A stretch of 48,555 nucleotides of DNA from Adlercreutzia muris (GCF_008831045.1 NZ_WAJS01000022.1:1-48555); one strand, 5' to 3'; counted from the first letter of the stretch, positions 19,804 to 28,234 are shown. The notes: generated from the letters alone by a model not told the origin. Made by a program: numbers and translations.

Positions 19804-20904
19804 CTAGGAAATGCGCACGGGCATGACGAGATACAGGAAGTTCTCAGGCTCCAGGGCACGGAAAATACCGGGCTTCAACGAAGAGAGCACCTCCAGGTAC
19901 ACCTCATCCGTGGCGATAGACCCCAGGCCATCGAGCACGTAGGCGTAGTTGAAGGCGATTTCCACATCCTCGCCTTCCACTGTGCAAGGGAGAATCTCTT
20001 GAGCGCTGCCCACATCTTGAGATGCTGCGGTAATCTGGGCAGTCTGGGAAGCGGCGTTCAGGTCGAAGCGCACCGGCGAGGCGTTGGAGCCGAGCAACGA
20101 GGCGCGTCGCACGCTGGCTACGAGCTTGTCCACTTCTAGGGTAGCGCGGGTAGCGTAGGTGTCGGGGAGCAGCTGCTTGTAATTGGGGAAGTTCCCCTCG
20201 ATACGACGGTTGATGAACACGGTATCCTCGCAGGTCACCACGATCTGGTTGTCGGCCAGGGCCAGCGACACTGGCGATTCGGTCTTGGGCAGCGAGGCGA
20301 TTTCCGACAGGAAAGAGCCAGAAATGACCGCTTGGAACTCATCGGCCGCCGTCTCCTCCAGAGGAGCGTCGGTAATGGCAAGGCGGTAGGAGTCGGTGGC
20401 CACCATGCGCAGCACGCCGTTCTCCAGAGTGATGAGCACGCCTGTGAGAATGGCCCGGCTCTCATCCTTTGACACAACGCGGGACACGCGCTTCACCATG
20501 GTGGAGAACTGCTGGAAGGGAATCTCGATGCGCTGGTGCGTCTCAACCCGGGGGAAGCCGGGGAAGTCCTCGGCGTTCAAAGCGCGAATGGAGAAAGAGG
20601 AGGTATCGCAGGTGATGAAAGCCTGCTCGTCGGTGGCTTCCACGTGAACGGCCGCATCGGGCAGGTTCTTCACAATCTCTGAGAACAGCTTGCCCGGAAC
20701 AACGGCACGGCCCTCTTCCTCAATGAGCGCGGCGACGGAATATTGAATGGACAGCTCCAGATCGGTAGCTTGGAGGATGATCTTGTCCCCCGTGGCCTCA
20801 ATGAGAATACCCGATAGAACCGGCAGGGTGGAACGGGTGGAAACGCCCTTCAGAACGATGGAGAGCGCATTGGCGAGTTCGGTACGATTAATGCTCAGCT
20901 TCAA
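19804..20904 (-). CDS. dnaN: DNA polymerase III sliding clamp (beta subunit)
   Basis: This is a 366-residue processivity clamp. It starts MKLSINRTELANALSIVLKGVSTRSTLPVLSGILIEA and ends LEPENFLYLVMPVRIS, both typical of DnaN. It has three repeated clamp domains of about 120 residues. The start codon is TTG at 20904, preceded at 6 nt by AGGAAAGGG. Clustered dnaN-recF-gyrB-gyrA is usual near origins, but here the cluster faces away from dnaA, with the origin between them. Confidence 0.97.
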   Translation of the reverse strand: MKLSINRTELANALSIVLKGVSTRSTLPVLSGILIEATGDKIILQATDLELSIQYSVAALIEEEGRAVVPGKLFSEIVKNLPDAAVHVEATDEQAFITCDTSSFSIRALNAEDFPGFPRVETHQRIEIPFQQFSTMVKRVSRVVSKDESRAILTGVLITLENGVLRMVATDSYRLAITDAPLEETAADEFQAVISGSFLSEIASLPKTESPVSLALADNQIVVTCEDTVFINRRIEGNFPNYKQLLPDTYATRATLEVDKLVASVRRASLLGSNASPVRFDLNAASQTAQITAASQDVGSAQEILPCTVEGEDVEIAFNYAYVLDGLGSIATDEVYLEVLSSLKPGIFRALEPENFLYLVMPVRIS

Positions 20905-21667
20905 TGGAAACCCTTTCCTCGACTGACGGGTCGCTCACCGCCCTCAGGCGGATGATATGTAAAAGCAAGGTTTGAGCATTATAACGCCAGACTTCCCCTA
21001 AAAGGGCAAAGCGGAGCGCTTCTTCGGCGGAACCACAGGCGCCCGACCTTTCCCCGCGAGATGATTATGCACTTTCCAGAGCGCAACGGCGGTGGATAAA
21101 GTGGAAAACCTGTCTTTTCCCCAGCAAACTTGGTGGAAAACCTCTTTTGCACCGCGGTGAAAACCCCAAAAAAAAAGCAGCAACAGGGAAACCGACAGGG
21201 CGTTTAGCTCCACCTAAACAGTCATAGTATTATGTACTTGAACTGGCTTTATGTCAGATTAAAGCCTATAAAGGCCATGTAATGGGAGTACCCCTCATCC
21301 CTTTTAGCTGAACGAGGTCAACGCACCCGCACAAAGAAAAGAGTGGGCCGATAAGAGCGATCGAGGCTCTCTGTCAAGAAAGTTTTCAACTTTTCCATCT
21401 TTGAAGGCCAATGAATTTTGTTCCCAAAAATTCACTGTTTTCCACTTTTGCTGAACTTTCCGTTAATAACTCTGAATTAGGTGAAAAGTGCAGGTGAGGA
21501 AATTGGAAGTTTTCAACAAATACTGAACACAAAGTGGATTTCCACCCGTTGTCCTAAAAAGCCCCTCCAGTCTGGCCTCATCATTTCAAAAACAAGGTAC
21601 AATGGCAGCCAATTTCTTCCGAATCCACTGAATAAAAGCCGAATCGCACGGAACGAGATCGAACACC
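20905..21667. other. oriC: Presumed replication origin (oriC)
   Basis: This is a 763-bp gene-free, AT-richer region between divergent dnaN and the GHKL/dnaA unit. It holds clustered DnaA-box-like nonamers: GGTGGATAA (21091-21099), AGTGGAAAA (21100-21108), GGTGGAAAA (21132-21140), TTTTCCACT (21438-21446) and a head-to-head pair within GTGGATTTCCAC (21534-21545). An A-tract lies at 21166-21176. The 21360-21540 part is T/A-rich and could be the unwinding element. Flanking genes point outward on both sides. Function is inferred from context, and the exact limits are unknown. Confidence 0.78.
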
Positions 21668-22723
21668 ATGGAGACACACGCCGCCCAGCCGGACACCGCC
21701 CCTGAAGCGAAGCCCTTCGACTACACCTTCGTCGAAACCGTCGGTCGTATTGCGCTCTACGACGACCTGCTCAGCGCGCCGCGGGTCATCGAAATTCAAC
21801 CGGCGGCCACCGGGGCCTACATCGAGGCCCTCGCCTCCAGCGTGTACGAGCAGGCACGGGGCGCAGGCGGATCCATCCCCTACACGGTTATCCGGGAAGT
21901 GTCCGAGAATTTTATCCACGCCCAGTTCAAGGGCGTGCTCGTCACCATTCGCGATCAGGGCAACACTATTGTGTTCGCCGACCACGGGCCCGGCATCCCC
22001 TCCAAGGAAAAGGCTCAGATGCCCGGGTTCTCCTCGGCGGTTGAGCCCATGCGCAACTACATCCGCGGCGTTGGGTCGGGGCTGCCCATCGTGCGCGAGT
22101 ACCTGGAATCGTCCCACGGCACCATCACCATCGAGGACAACCTGGGAACCGGGGCCGTCGTCACCATAAGCCTCGCGGGGGCCGATGAGGAGGAGGACGA
22201 CTATATCGAGGTCAATCCTTACGGAGCCATGCCCCAAGCGAGTCCCTACCCGGGAGGCGTGGAGGGCGCTGCCGCAACGGCACCAACCTACGGAGTCGCC
22301 CCGGGAGTGCCGGGCGCGGCCGTAGCCGCACCAGCGGCGGCGCAGCCCTATGGCTACGGCTATGCCCCCGCCCCGGCACCGGCCGCGAGCCCCTACGGGG
22401 CCATGGCCGGCCAGCCCCTACCCGGCACTTACGCCGCGGCCCCCGTGGGCGCGCCCCTGGCCCAGGCCATGCCCTACCCGGCCGTGGCGCCCGTAGCCGG
22501 GGCTTCCACCCTGCGGCTTAATAAGATTCAGCAGGAGATGCTGCGCCTTCTCGCCGTCGAAGGGAGCCTCGGCAACGCCGATATCTGTCGCCGTCTTGGC
22601 GCAAAGCCCTCGACCGTAACGAATAACTTCAACGAGTTGCGCGACAAGAGCCTCGTGACGAAAGACGGTCAAAAGTACACCCTCACCCCCTACGGCGCCC
22701 AAGTGATCCCCGGGCTCCTGTAG
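21668..22723 (+). CDS. GHKL ATPase with C-terminal winged helix, next to oriC and dnaA
   Basis: This is a 351-residue protein of unknown role. The N-terminal half is a GHKL (HATPase_c) fold. It has an N box with Glu77 and Asn81 (IREVSENFIHA), a G1 box FADHGPGIP (Asp105) and a G2 box GVGSGLPIV (134-142). It has no histidine-kinase dimerisation/phosphoacceptor domain, receiver or membrane segment. A Pro/Ala/Gly/Tyr-rich linker (about 185-278) follows. The C-terminal winged helix (about 280-348) has LGNADICRRLGAKPSTVTNNFNELRDKSLV as its helix-turn-helix. It may be an ATP-dependent DNA-binding regulator of initiation or of dnaA, which starts 80 bp downstream. A TACAAT at 21598-21603 may be its -10. 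The function is not established. Confidence 0.8.
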   Translation: METHAAQPDTAPEAKPFDYTFVETVGRIALYDDLLSAPRVIEIQPAATGAYIEALASSVYEQARGAGGSIPYTVIREVSENFIHAQFKGVLVTIRDQGNTIVFADHGPGIPSKEKAQMPGFSSAVEPMRNYIRGVGSGLPIVREYLESSHGTITIEDNLGTGAVVTISLAGADEEEDDYIEVNPYGAMPQASPYPGGVEGAAATAPTYGVAPGVPGAAVAAPAAAQPYGYGYAPAPAPAASPYGAMAGQPLPGTYAAAPVGAPLAQAMPYPAVAPVAGASTLRLNKIQQEMLRLLAVEGSLGNADICRRLGAKPSTVTNNFNELRDKSLVTKDGQKYTLTPYGAQVIPGLL

Positions 22724-22803
22724 CCCCAAAAGACCTCAGCGCCCCAGTTAGAACAACCGCCCTTTTCCCACTCAACCCCGCGAGAGGACCGCAAGGAAGC
22801 ACT

Positions 22804-24588
22804 ATGGACAGCGAGAAACTCAATCAACAGTGGCACACCATCTGCACCCAGGTCATGAGCTACCCCGACATGGACGCTTCCCAGGTCACCGCCTTCTTCT
22901 CGCGACTTGAGCCCCAAGCCATGAGCGACTCCTTCCTTATGCTCACCGCCGACAACGACTTCATCAAGTCTTGGGTGGAGCAACACTATGTAGAGCCCAT
23001 CCAGCGGGCTCTACTCGACCTGTGCGGCATTCCGTTCACCGTGGCCATCGCCATTGATCCGGGGCAAGAGGCCCGCAAGGCCGCTGCCGCGGCGGGGTCT
23101 TCCCCCTCGGGGGCCCCCGCCCCTGCGGCGGCCCCGATGAGCGTGCCGGGATCGCCCGGGGCCACGGCCCCAGCGTCCTTCCCTGCGGTGACCCCGGCTG
23201 CGGGCGCCGGGACTCCAGCAAATCCCCTGGCCGCAGCTCTCTCCCCCACGAACGCCTACCCGGCGCCGTGGCCCGGAAACCCTCCCGCAGCGAACCCGGG
23301 AGCTTTGGGAAACCCCTCATCCTCCGATCCGGCCGCAACAGCGAATGCCCCCGCAACTCCGACGATGCCGCCCTGGGGCGATGCTGGCGGCGGTGCTCCC
23401 GTAAATGGCACCCCGGCAGCGGGCGCGGGCGGGGTGCATGGAACCGAACACCCCGCCGCCCCAACCGCCGATGCTGGGGCCGAGGACCATTACCGACCCC
23501 AGCCGCCGGCGGGAGCGGTGGGAACCTCAAATCCCTGCTCAGCCTACACATTCAGCAATTTCGTCATCGGCTCGTCGAATCGTCTTGCCTACCAAATGGC
23601 CGTGCAGGTGGCCGAACAGCCGGGCCGGAGCGCCCTCAACCCCTTGTTCATCTATGGCAAGAGCGGCCTGGGAAAGACCCATCTCATGCGGGCCATCCAG
23701 AACTACATCGGGGAAACCTACCCGCACCTCCGCACCGTCTTTGTGGATGCCGACAGCATCACCAACGAGTACGCCGAAGCCAGTGCCGCCCATGATCGGG
23801 AAAAGAGCAGTTTCAAGAACTTCAAAACCTTCTACGAGGAAGCCGACGTGCTGTTCATCGACGACGTCCAGAAGTTCCAAGGCAAAGAGCGTACCCTCGA
23901 TATCGTGTTCCAACTGCTTAACACCCTTACGAGCCGCGGTAGCCAGGTAGTGCTGTCAGCCGATCGCGCCCCCAAGAGCATCGGCCTCGACGAGCGCTAC
24001 CAATCTCGCTTCGCTGCCGGCTCCCCCGTCGACATCCAGCCGCCCGACATCGAGACCAAGCTTGGTATTGTCAAGTCCTTTACCGACGAGCTCTGTCGCA
24101 GTGAGGGATTTGGGCATTTGGCCCTTTCCAACGACGTGCAGCTCTATATTGCTGAGATCTCGGGGTCGAACATTCGTGAGCTGAAGAGCGCCATTACCAA
24201 GGTGGCCTTTTATCAGACTTCCATGGGCGAACGTGGTGACGTCACCGTGGAGGAAGTACGGTCCCTCCTGGAGAACCACTTCTCCGGTGGACTGTCGCGC
24301 ACTGTCACCGTTGAGGACATCCAGCGGGCGGTGGAGGAATATTACAAGGTAAGCCATAGCGATCTCGTCGGCCCGGCTCGCAGCCGCACCATCGTGCATC
24401 CCCGTCATATCGCCGTGTACCTCTGCCGTCAGATGCTTGACATGCCCCAGGGAGATATCGGGAAGAAGTTCAACCGGGACCACTCGACCGTTATTCACTC
24501 CACCCGAACCGTTGAGGCGATGCTCGAGGACAACATGGAGGTTCAAAGCGACGTGGAGAGACTCATGAAGATCATTCGGGAATCCTAA
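22804..24588 (+). CDS. dnaA: Chromosomal replication initiator DnaA
   Basis: This is a 594-residue AAA+ initiator that binds DnaA boxes and melts the origin. Domain I covers about residues 1-85. An unusually long Ala/Pro/Gly-rich domain II covers about 90-245. The AAA+ core has Walker A GKSGLGKT (285-292) and Walker B LFIDDVQKF. Domain IV ends with the helix-turn-helix signature DHSTVIHSTRT. The ribosome site AAGGAAG lies 5 nt before the ATG. The gene follows the GHKL-wHTH gene and is likely co-transcribed with it. dnaN is not downstream but divergent across oriC. Confidence 0.98.
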   Translation: MDSEKLNQQWHTICTQVMSYPDMDASQVTAFFSRLEPQAMSDSFLMLTADNDFIKSWVEQHYVEPIQRALLDLCGIPFTVAIAIDPGQEARKAAAAAGSSPSGAPAPAAAPMSVPGSPGATAPASFPAVTPAAGAGTPANPLAAALSPTNAYPAPWPGNPPAANPGALGNPSSSDPAATANAPATPTMPPWGDAGGGAPVNGTPAAGAGGVHGTEHPAAPTADAGAEDHYRPQPPAGAVGTSNPCSAYTFSNFVIGSSNRLAYQMAVQVAEQPGRSALNPLFIYGKSGLGKTHLMRAIQNYIGETYPHLRTVFVDADSITNEYAEASAAHDREKSSFKNFKTFYEEADVLFIDDVQKFQGKERTLDIVFQLLNTLTSRGSQVVLSADRAPKSIGLDERYQSRFAAGSPVDIQPPDIETKLGIVKSFTDELCRSEGFGHLALSNDVQLYIAEISGSNIRELKSAITKVAFYQTSMGERGDVTVEEVRSLLENHFSGGLSRTVTVEDIQRAVEEYYKVSHSDLVGPARSRTIVHPRHIAVYLCRQMLDMPQGDIGKKFNRDHSTVIHSTRTVEAMLEDNMEVQSDVERLMKIIRES

Positions 24589-25032
24589 GTGCAAAACTGG
24601 GGGATTGCAGGGGATATCGCGGGTATAACCCCTCCTTTTTCCACAAGCGCCGACGTTAAGAGGCCCGGGAGAGCAGTATAGGGCCAATTTCCCCTACAGG
24701 AAATGAACCAGTTTCCCGTGGGAATTTCATGGCTGTGATCAGGGATTATCTAGGGTTCTCGACTAATCCACCAGGTTTATTGTAATGACGAAGGGAAAGA
24801 ATATAGAAGAACCGGGGCGGATTGCTGAATCGTCCTATTGCCTCACCCGTCATTTTGCCGCAGATCGCTCTCAGCGGACTGTCGTTGCATCTGAAGGTTC
24901 CTTCGAGACAACCTGCATTCTCACAAAAGCAATCCTGTAGCCCTGCTCGATTCCTCCCTCGCCAAAACCCCGTCTCTCCGCGAGGCAGGGCAATCCCACC
25001 GACAGTCTTCGCGTTTTCCTAAGAGTTCCCCG
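24589..25032. other. Gap between dnaA and the rpmH promoter
   Basis: This stretch of about 440 bp has no supported gene. It contains one DnaA-box-like TTTTCCACA (24637-24645), a small dyad ATTTCC/GGAAAT near 24688-24705 and the palindrome TTCCCGTGGGAA near 24713. It might contribute to origin function, but the evidence is thin. Confidence 0.5.
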
Positions 25033-25060
25033 TTGACAGCCTCTCTCTGTGGTATATAAT
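25033..25060 (+). promoter_or_regulatory. Consensus sigma-70 promoter of rpmH-rnpA
   Basis: A perfect TTGACA (25033-25038), a 16-nt spacer and a perfect TATAAT (25055-25060) lie 40 bp before rpmH. It is the strongest promoter match in the window, as expected for a ribosomal protein gene. Confidence 0.88.
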
Positions 25061-25100
25061 CGGAAAGCTATTCTTTGAACCATGAAAGGGAAAGAAAACA

Positions 25101-25235
25101 ATGAAACGCACCTATCAACCGAACAAACGCAAGCGCGCCAAGTGCCACGGCTTCCGTGCCCGCATGTCCACCAAGGGCGGCCGCGCTGTTCTCGCTTCCC
25201 GTCGTGCTAAGGGGCGCAAGCGTCTCACCGTCTAG
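25101..25235 (+). CDS. rpmH: Ribosomal protein bL34
   Basis: This is a 44-residue, highly basic large-subunit protein. It starts [18 protein letters not shown] and contains [22 protein letters not shown], the bL34 pattern along its whole length. It sits behind a perfect consensus promoter and 12 bp before rnpA, the near-universal rpmH-rnpA pairing. Confidence 0.98.
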   Translation: MKRTYQPNKRKRAKCHGFRARMSTKGGRAVLASRRAKGRKRLTV

Positions 25236-25247
25236 GAGTGCCCAGGC

Positions 25248-25640
25248 GTGGATACCATCAAGTCCAGCACTGAAATCTCCCAGCTCTTCTCAACCGGTCG
25301 GCGTCTGAAAACTCCCTATCTCACGCTGATCGTCGGGGAGCATTCCCCGATGTCAACCCGAGCTGAAGACGTGCAACACGACCTCCCTGGTCGTGTTGCT
25401 TTTATTGCTGGGAAGAAGCTGGGGAACGCCGTTTGGCGCAACCGGGCTAAGCGGCGACTGAGGGCTCTCTGTCGAGATTTGGGAGGGCCGTGGCCGGACA
25501 AGGATGTGGTGTTCCTCGCCCGCGCATCGCTCTGCCGAGCCTCCTATGGGGACGTGCTCAGGGCTTGCACTGGCGCAGCGGCGTACCTTGGCTCGCCATG
25601 GGAAAGGGGCAATGATGAGGCGGATCGCTGTCTTCATTAA
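25248..25640 (+). CDS. rnpA: Ribonuclease P protein component
   Basis: This is a 130-residue basic protein subunit of RNase P, which helps the catalytic RNA trim tRNA 5' leaders. The RNR motif is [16 protein letters not shown] (about residues 59-73). The GTG start is 9 nt after AGGAG, which overlaps the rpmH stop. A perfect terminator-like hairpin with a U-tract falls inside the gene over codons 42-53 and could make rnpA expression much lower than rpmH. The 3' end overlaps yidD. Confidence 0.95.
   Translation: MDTIKSSTEISQLFSTGRRLKTPYLTLIVGEHSPMSTRAEDVQHDLPGRVAFIAGKKLGNAVWRNRAKRRLRALCRDLGGPWPDKDVVFLARASLCRASYGDVLRACTGAAAYLGSPWERGNDEADRCLH
25373..25406 (+). terminator. Intrinsic-terminator-like hairpin inside rnpA
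   Basis: A perfect 11-bp stem (25373-25383 with 25389-25399) has a 5-nt loop TCCCT and is followed immediately by TTTTATT. It lies within the rnpA coding sequence, about 340 nt after the rpmH promoter. It has the form of a textbook terminator, and translating ribosomes would oppose its folding. Confidence 0.55.
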
Positions 25641-25857
25641 GCGCATGCCGGCCCTCGTGGCCATTGGGATCATTATGTTCTATCGCATGGCCATCTCGCC
25701 ACTCCTGCCTCCTGCCTGCCGCTTCGTTCCCACCTGCTCTGAATACGGGCTCACCGCCTTTAGGCGCTATGGGTTTCGCAAGGGGTTTGTCCTCACGGCG
25801 AAACGGATACTGAAATGCCGTCCGGGCGGCCCTCATGGATACGATCCCGTGCCATGA
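25612..25857 (+). CDS. yidD: Membrane protein insertion efficiency factor YidD
   Basis: This is an 81-residue protein with the YidD pattern: an amphipathic/hydrophobic N-terminus ([17 protein letters not shown]), then [19 protein letters not shown] and [14 protein letters not shown] at the end. The family is membrane-associated and assists YidC insertion. Two adjacent ATGs (25612, 25615) follow AAAGGGG, and either could start it. It overlaps the rnpA end by 29 bp, so it is translated in the same operon. Confidence 0.93.
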   Translation: MMRRIAVFIKRMPALVAIGIIMFYRMAISPLLPPACRFVPTCSEYGLTAFRRYGFRKGFVLTAKRILKCRPGGPHGYDPVP

Positions 25858-25889
25858 GGCTACCGCGGCCGACTTGAGAAGGGTTGCGT

Positions 25890-26666
25890 ATGTGGGATAT
25901 ATTTAAGGACTGGATCTTCGATGTTATCCAGTTCTTCTTTGACTTCTGCCACGACTGGGGCCTGGCTATCATCATCGTTACGATTATCTTCCGTATCATC
26001 GTAGCTCCCCTGATGCACAAGCAGGCGAAGTCGAACTACGCCATGCAGAAGGTCCAGCCGAAAATTCAGGCGCTCAAGGAGCGGTTCCCCGATGATCCCA
26101 CGCGCCAATCCCAGGAGATGCAGAAGATTTACGCGGAGATGAAGTTTAATCCGCTCGCTGGATGTCTTCCGATGCTGCTGCAGATGCCCATCTTTATTGC
26201 CCTATTCCAGGTACTGCGCGAGATGGGGGATCGTATCGGTGACGACAGCTATTCGTTTTACAATCTGGTCCCCAATCTCGTGCAGACCCCCTCGGGGGCT
26301 TTCGCCGAGGGTTTCGGCACCTTTTTCCCTTACTTGATTCTAATGGTAGTGTTTGCCGGTGCGACGTTTCTTCCCATGGTGCTTCAGCAGTTGAAGACTG
26401 AGAACACCCAGCAGAAGAACCAGACGCTTATGATGGGCGGCATCATGTCGATTATGATGCTCTGGATTTCGTGGGGGTCTCCTGCCGGTGTGCTTCTGTT
26501 CTGGGGAGCCAGTTCTGTGATTGGTATCGCACAGAATCAGCTGACCCTTGCCCGTTGCCGAGCGCAGGACAAGAAGCGCGAAGAGGAAGAAGCCCTTGTG
26601 GTCAAGCCCGTCGAAGTTGATGTGGTGCGCAAGGAAAAGAAAAAGCGTCCTAAGAAGAAGCGCTAA
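25890..26666 (+). CDS. yidC: Membrane protein insertase YidC/Oxa1 family
   Basis: This is a 258-residue integral membrane insertase. It has several hydrophobic segments (for example GLAIIIVTIIFRIIVAPL, PYLILMVVFAGATFLPMVL and GIMSIMMLWISWGSPAGVLLFWG). The conserved hydrophilic-groove arginine is in the first of these, and KFNPLAGCLPMLLQMPIFIALFQ is the family signature loop. A strongly basic tail (KKKRPKKKR) can contact the ribosome. A TTG at 25884 is possible, but the ATG at 25890 has better spacing from GAGAAGGG. A palindromic parS/terminator follows 15 bp past the stop. Confidence 0.95.
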   Translation: MWDIFKDWIFDVIQFFFDFCHDWGLAIIIVTIIFRIIVAPLMHKQAKSNYAMQKVQPKIQALKERFPDDPTRQSQEMQKIYAEMKFNPLAGCLPMLLQMPIFIALFQVLREMGDRIGDDSYSFYNLVPNLVQTPSGAFAEGFGTFFPYLILMVVFAGATFLPMVLQQLKTENTQQKNQTLMMGGIMSIMMLWISWGSPAGVLLFWGASSVIGIAQNQLTLARCRAQDKKREEEEALVVKPVEVDVVRKEKKKRPKKKR

Positions 26667-26680
26667 GAATCGTTGTCTTA

Positions 26681-26712
26681 AGAGAGTGTTTCACGTGAAA
26701 CACTCTCTTTAT
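26681..26712 (+). terminator. Palindromic hairpin after yidC containing parS
   Basis: A 28-bp perfect palindrome (26681-26708) is followed by TTATTT. It starts 15 bp after the yidC stop. As RNA it folds into a 12-bp stem with a 4-nt ACGT loop, so it can serve as an intrinsic terminator. Its centre is a perfect parS. Confidence 0.55.
26687..26702. promoter_or_regulatory. parS: parS site, perfect 16-bp consensus
   Basis: TGTTTCACGTGAAACA is the exact consensus ParB-binding palindrome. It lies between yidC and the KH/R3H gene, within a longer palindrome. Confidence 0.93.
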
Positions 26713-26770
26713 TTGTCCGCGGAATAGAAGAGTTCGTTGCGGAACCCTGCGAAGAGAAAAGGAGCTCCTG

Positions 26771-27352
26771 ATGACCGAGGAATTCGTCGAAGCTGTGGAG
26801 GCTACGATGTCGGAGAGCGATGCTCCCGACGTTTCGGATGAGGCGGCTGCCGATACTCCGTCCGACTCTAATGAGCTGGTGGTTACCGATGAGATGCTGG
26901 ACAACATTGCCGATACGGCCATCGCTGCATTGCAGGATATCCTCCAGTACTTCAATGTGGGCGATGTAACCATCGACGAGTACGAGGGTGATGAGGGAGA
27001 GCTCATCCTCGATATCAGTGGTGACGATATGGCTGTCCTGATTGGGCGTCACGGCAAGACTCTTGATGCTCTGCAGTTCATCGTGTCCATGATTACCATC
27101 CGCACCATTGGGTTCCGCTATCCGGTTGTGGTTGATGTCGAGGGATACAAGAATCGTCAGCGCCAGAAGCTGGAATCGATTGCCCACTCCTCTGCCAACC
27201 GAGCAGTTGGCCAGCATCGTAAAGTGGGCTTGCGTCCGATGACTCCCTATGAACGCCGTATCATTCACATCGCTCTTCGCGATGACGATCGCGTTGAGAC
27301 GGTGTCCGAGGGAGAGGGCTCTGCTCGTCACGTTGTGGTAGTTCCCCTGTAG
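26771..27352 (+). CDS. KH-R3H RNA-binding protein (Jag/KhpB-like)
   Basis: This is a 193-residue protein. An acidic N-terminus (about 1-45) takes the place of the Jag_N domain of firmicute homologues. A KH-type domain follows, with VLIGRHGKTLDALQFIV (about 88-104), and then an R3H domain with LRPMTPYERRIIHIAL and ARHVVVVP at the end. Family members bind RNA and affect cell-envelope or small-RNA biology, and they usually lie downstream of yidC, as here. The ribosome site AAAAGGAG precedes the ATG. A strong terminator follows the stop. Confidence 0.9.
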   Translation: MTEEFVEAVEATMSESDAPDVSDEAAADTPSDSNELVVTDEMLDNIADTAIAALQDILQYFNVGDVTIDEYEGDEGELILDISGDDMAVLIGRHGKTLDALQFIVSMITIRTIGFRYPVVVDVEGYKNRQRQKLESIAHSSANRAVGQHRKVGLRPMTPYERRIIHIALRDDDRVETVSEGEGSARHVVVVPL

Positions 27353-27380
27353 TTACCGCGAATTTCATTGAACAGCGGTG

Positions 27381-27410
27381 AAAGGGCGGGAATTCCCGCC
27401 CTTTTCCTTT
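27381..27410 (+). terminator. Intrinsic terminator after the KH-R3H gene
   Basis: A 24-bp perfect palindrome (27381-27404) centred on GGGAATTCCC is followed by TCCTTT. It lies 28 bp past the stop. Confidence 0.7.
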
Positions 27411-27454
27411 ACAATGTCTCATTACCGTTTCTAACCTTGGAGGCCTGGGATTCT

Positions 27455-28129
27455 ATGACTTCGTCAGAGTGTCGTGATTTGACCCATCAATACCTTGATG
27501 CCATTCTCGAGGTCAATAAGACAACGAATCTCACGCGTATCGCCTCTCAGACAGAGGCGGAGATTCTCCATATTGAAGACTCTCTCGCTGGACTTCCTGA
27601 GATAGAGGCCGCTCCTGAAGGACTCTATGGCGATCTTGGCTCAGGTGGAGGGTTCCCTGGTGTTCCCTTGGCCCTTGCCACGGGCCGTATGACGGTGTTG
27701 ATCGACTCAGTCAAAAAAAAGATGGCCCTCGTATCTGGTGTCCTCGATGAGCTTGGCTTGAGCGATCAGATAAGTACCTATGACGGCCGTATTGAGGAGT
27801 TGGCCCTGGATCGTCCTGGTTCTTTCTCGGTTCTCACGGCCCGCGCACTCTCGCGCCTCGTATCTCTTCTAGAGCTCGCCTCGCCTTTGCTGAGCAAGGG
27901 AGGGCAACTGATATGCTATAAGGCCCATGTAGACGACGAGGAGTTGGAAGAGGCTCGTGCGGTGGAGAATTTGGTCGGCATGAGGCTTGTCTCTCGACGG
28001 GAACTCGTACTCAGTGATGGGGAGACGGAACGCTCTATTCTCGTATTTGAGAAAGTCGGCTGTGGTAAGGTCAAGCTTCCTCGCCGTGTTGGAATGGCTC
28101 AGAAGAACCCCTTGAAACCACGTTCGTGA
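27455..28129 (+). CDS. rsmG: 16S rRNA (guanine527-N7) methyltransferase
   Basis: This is a 224-residue SAM-dependent methyltransferase that modifies G527 of 16S rRNA. The SAM motif is YGDLGSGGGFPGVPLAL (about residues 64-80). NLTRIASQTEAEILHIEDSL is the family N-terminal block, and VLTARALSRL is a further conserved block. The frame stays open further upstream, but only the ATG at 27455 gives the usual N-terminus; GGAGG lies 12 nt ahead. The gene is T- and G-richer at third positions than dnaA or gyrB. Its TGA stop lies inside a parS palindrome. Confidence 0.94.
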   Translation: MTSSECRDLTHQYLDAILEVNKTTNLTRIASQTEAEILHIEDSLAGLPEIEAAPEGLYGDLGSGGGFPGVPLALATGRMTVLIDSVKKKMALVSGVLDELGLSDQISTYDGRIEELALDRPGSFSVLTARALSRLVSLLELASPLLSKGGQLICYKAHVDDEELEEARAVENLVGMRLVSRRELVLSDGETERSILVFEKVGCGKVKLPRRVGMAQKNPLKPRS

Positions 28130-28145
28130 TGTTTCACGTGAAACA
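28130..28145. promoter_or_regulatory. parS: parS site, perfect consensus, at the rsmG 3' end
   Basis: TGTTTCACGTGAAACA is the exact consensus. It is the core of a 26-bp perfect palindrome (28125-28150) that also contains the rsmG stop codon. It lies 90 bp before parA. Confidence 0.93.
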
Positions 28146-28234
28146 TCACGATTAACTCGCCGCTCCTGTGAATCAGCGGTCCTGTGATGTGGGGCCGATG
28201 CTATACTGTGCTGCAGCTAAGGAAGGAGGTTCCT

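Noticed and set aside
18645-19859. Longer RecF start at 19859
   Set aside because: It would overlap the dnaN coding end, and the extra residues do not resemble RecF. The TTG at 19778 gives the family N-terminus.
20638-20653. TTCCACGTGAAC inside dnaN as a possible parS
   Set aside because: Too many mismatches in the outer positions (about 11 of 16 matching).
24710-24726. TTTCCCGTGGGAA as a possible parS
   Set aside because: About six mismatches to the 16-bp consensus; the CACGTG core is lost.
24822-25022. 66-codon frame between dnaA and rpmH
   Set aside because: No ribosome site, no recognisable motif, and it runs to the edge of the rpmH promoter.
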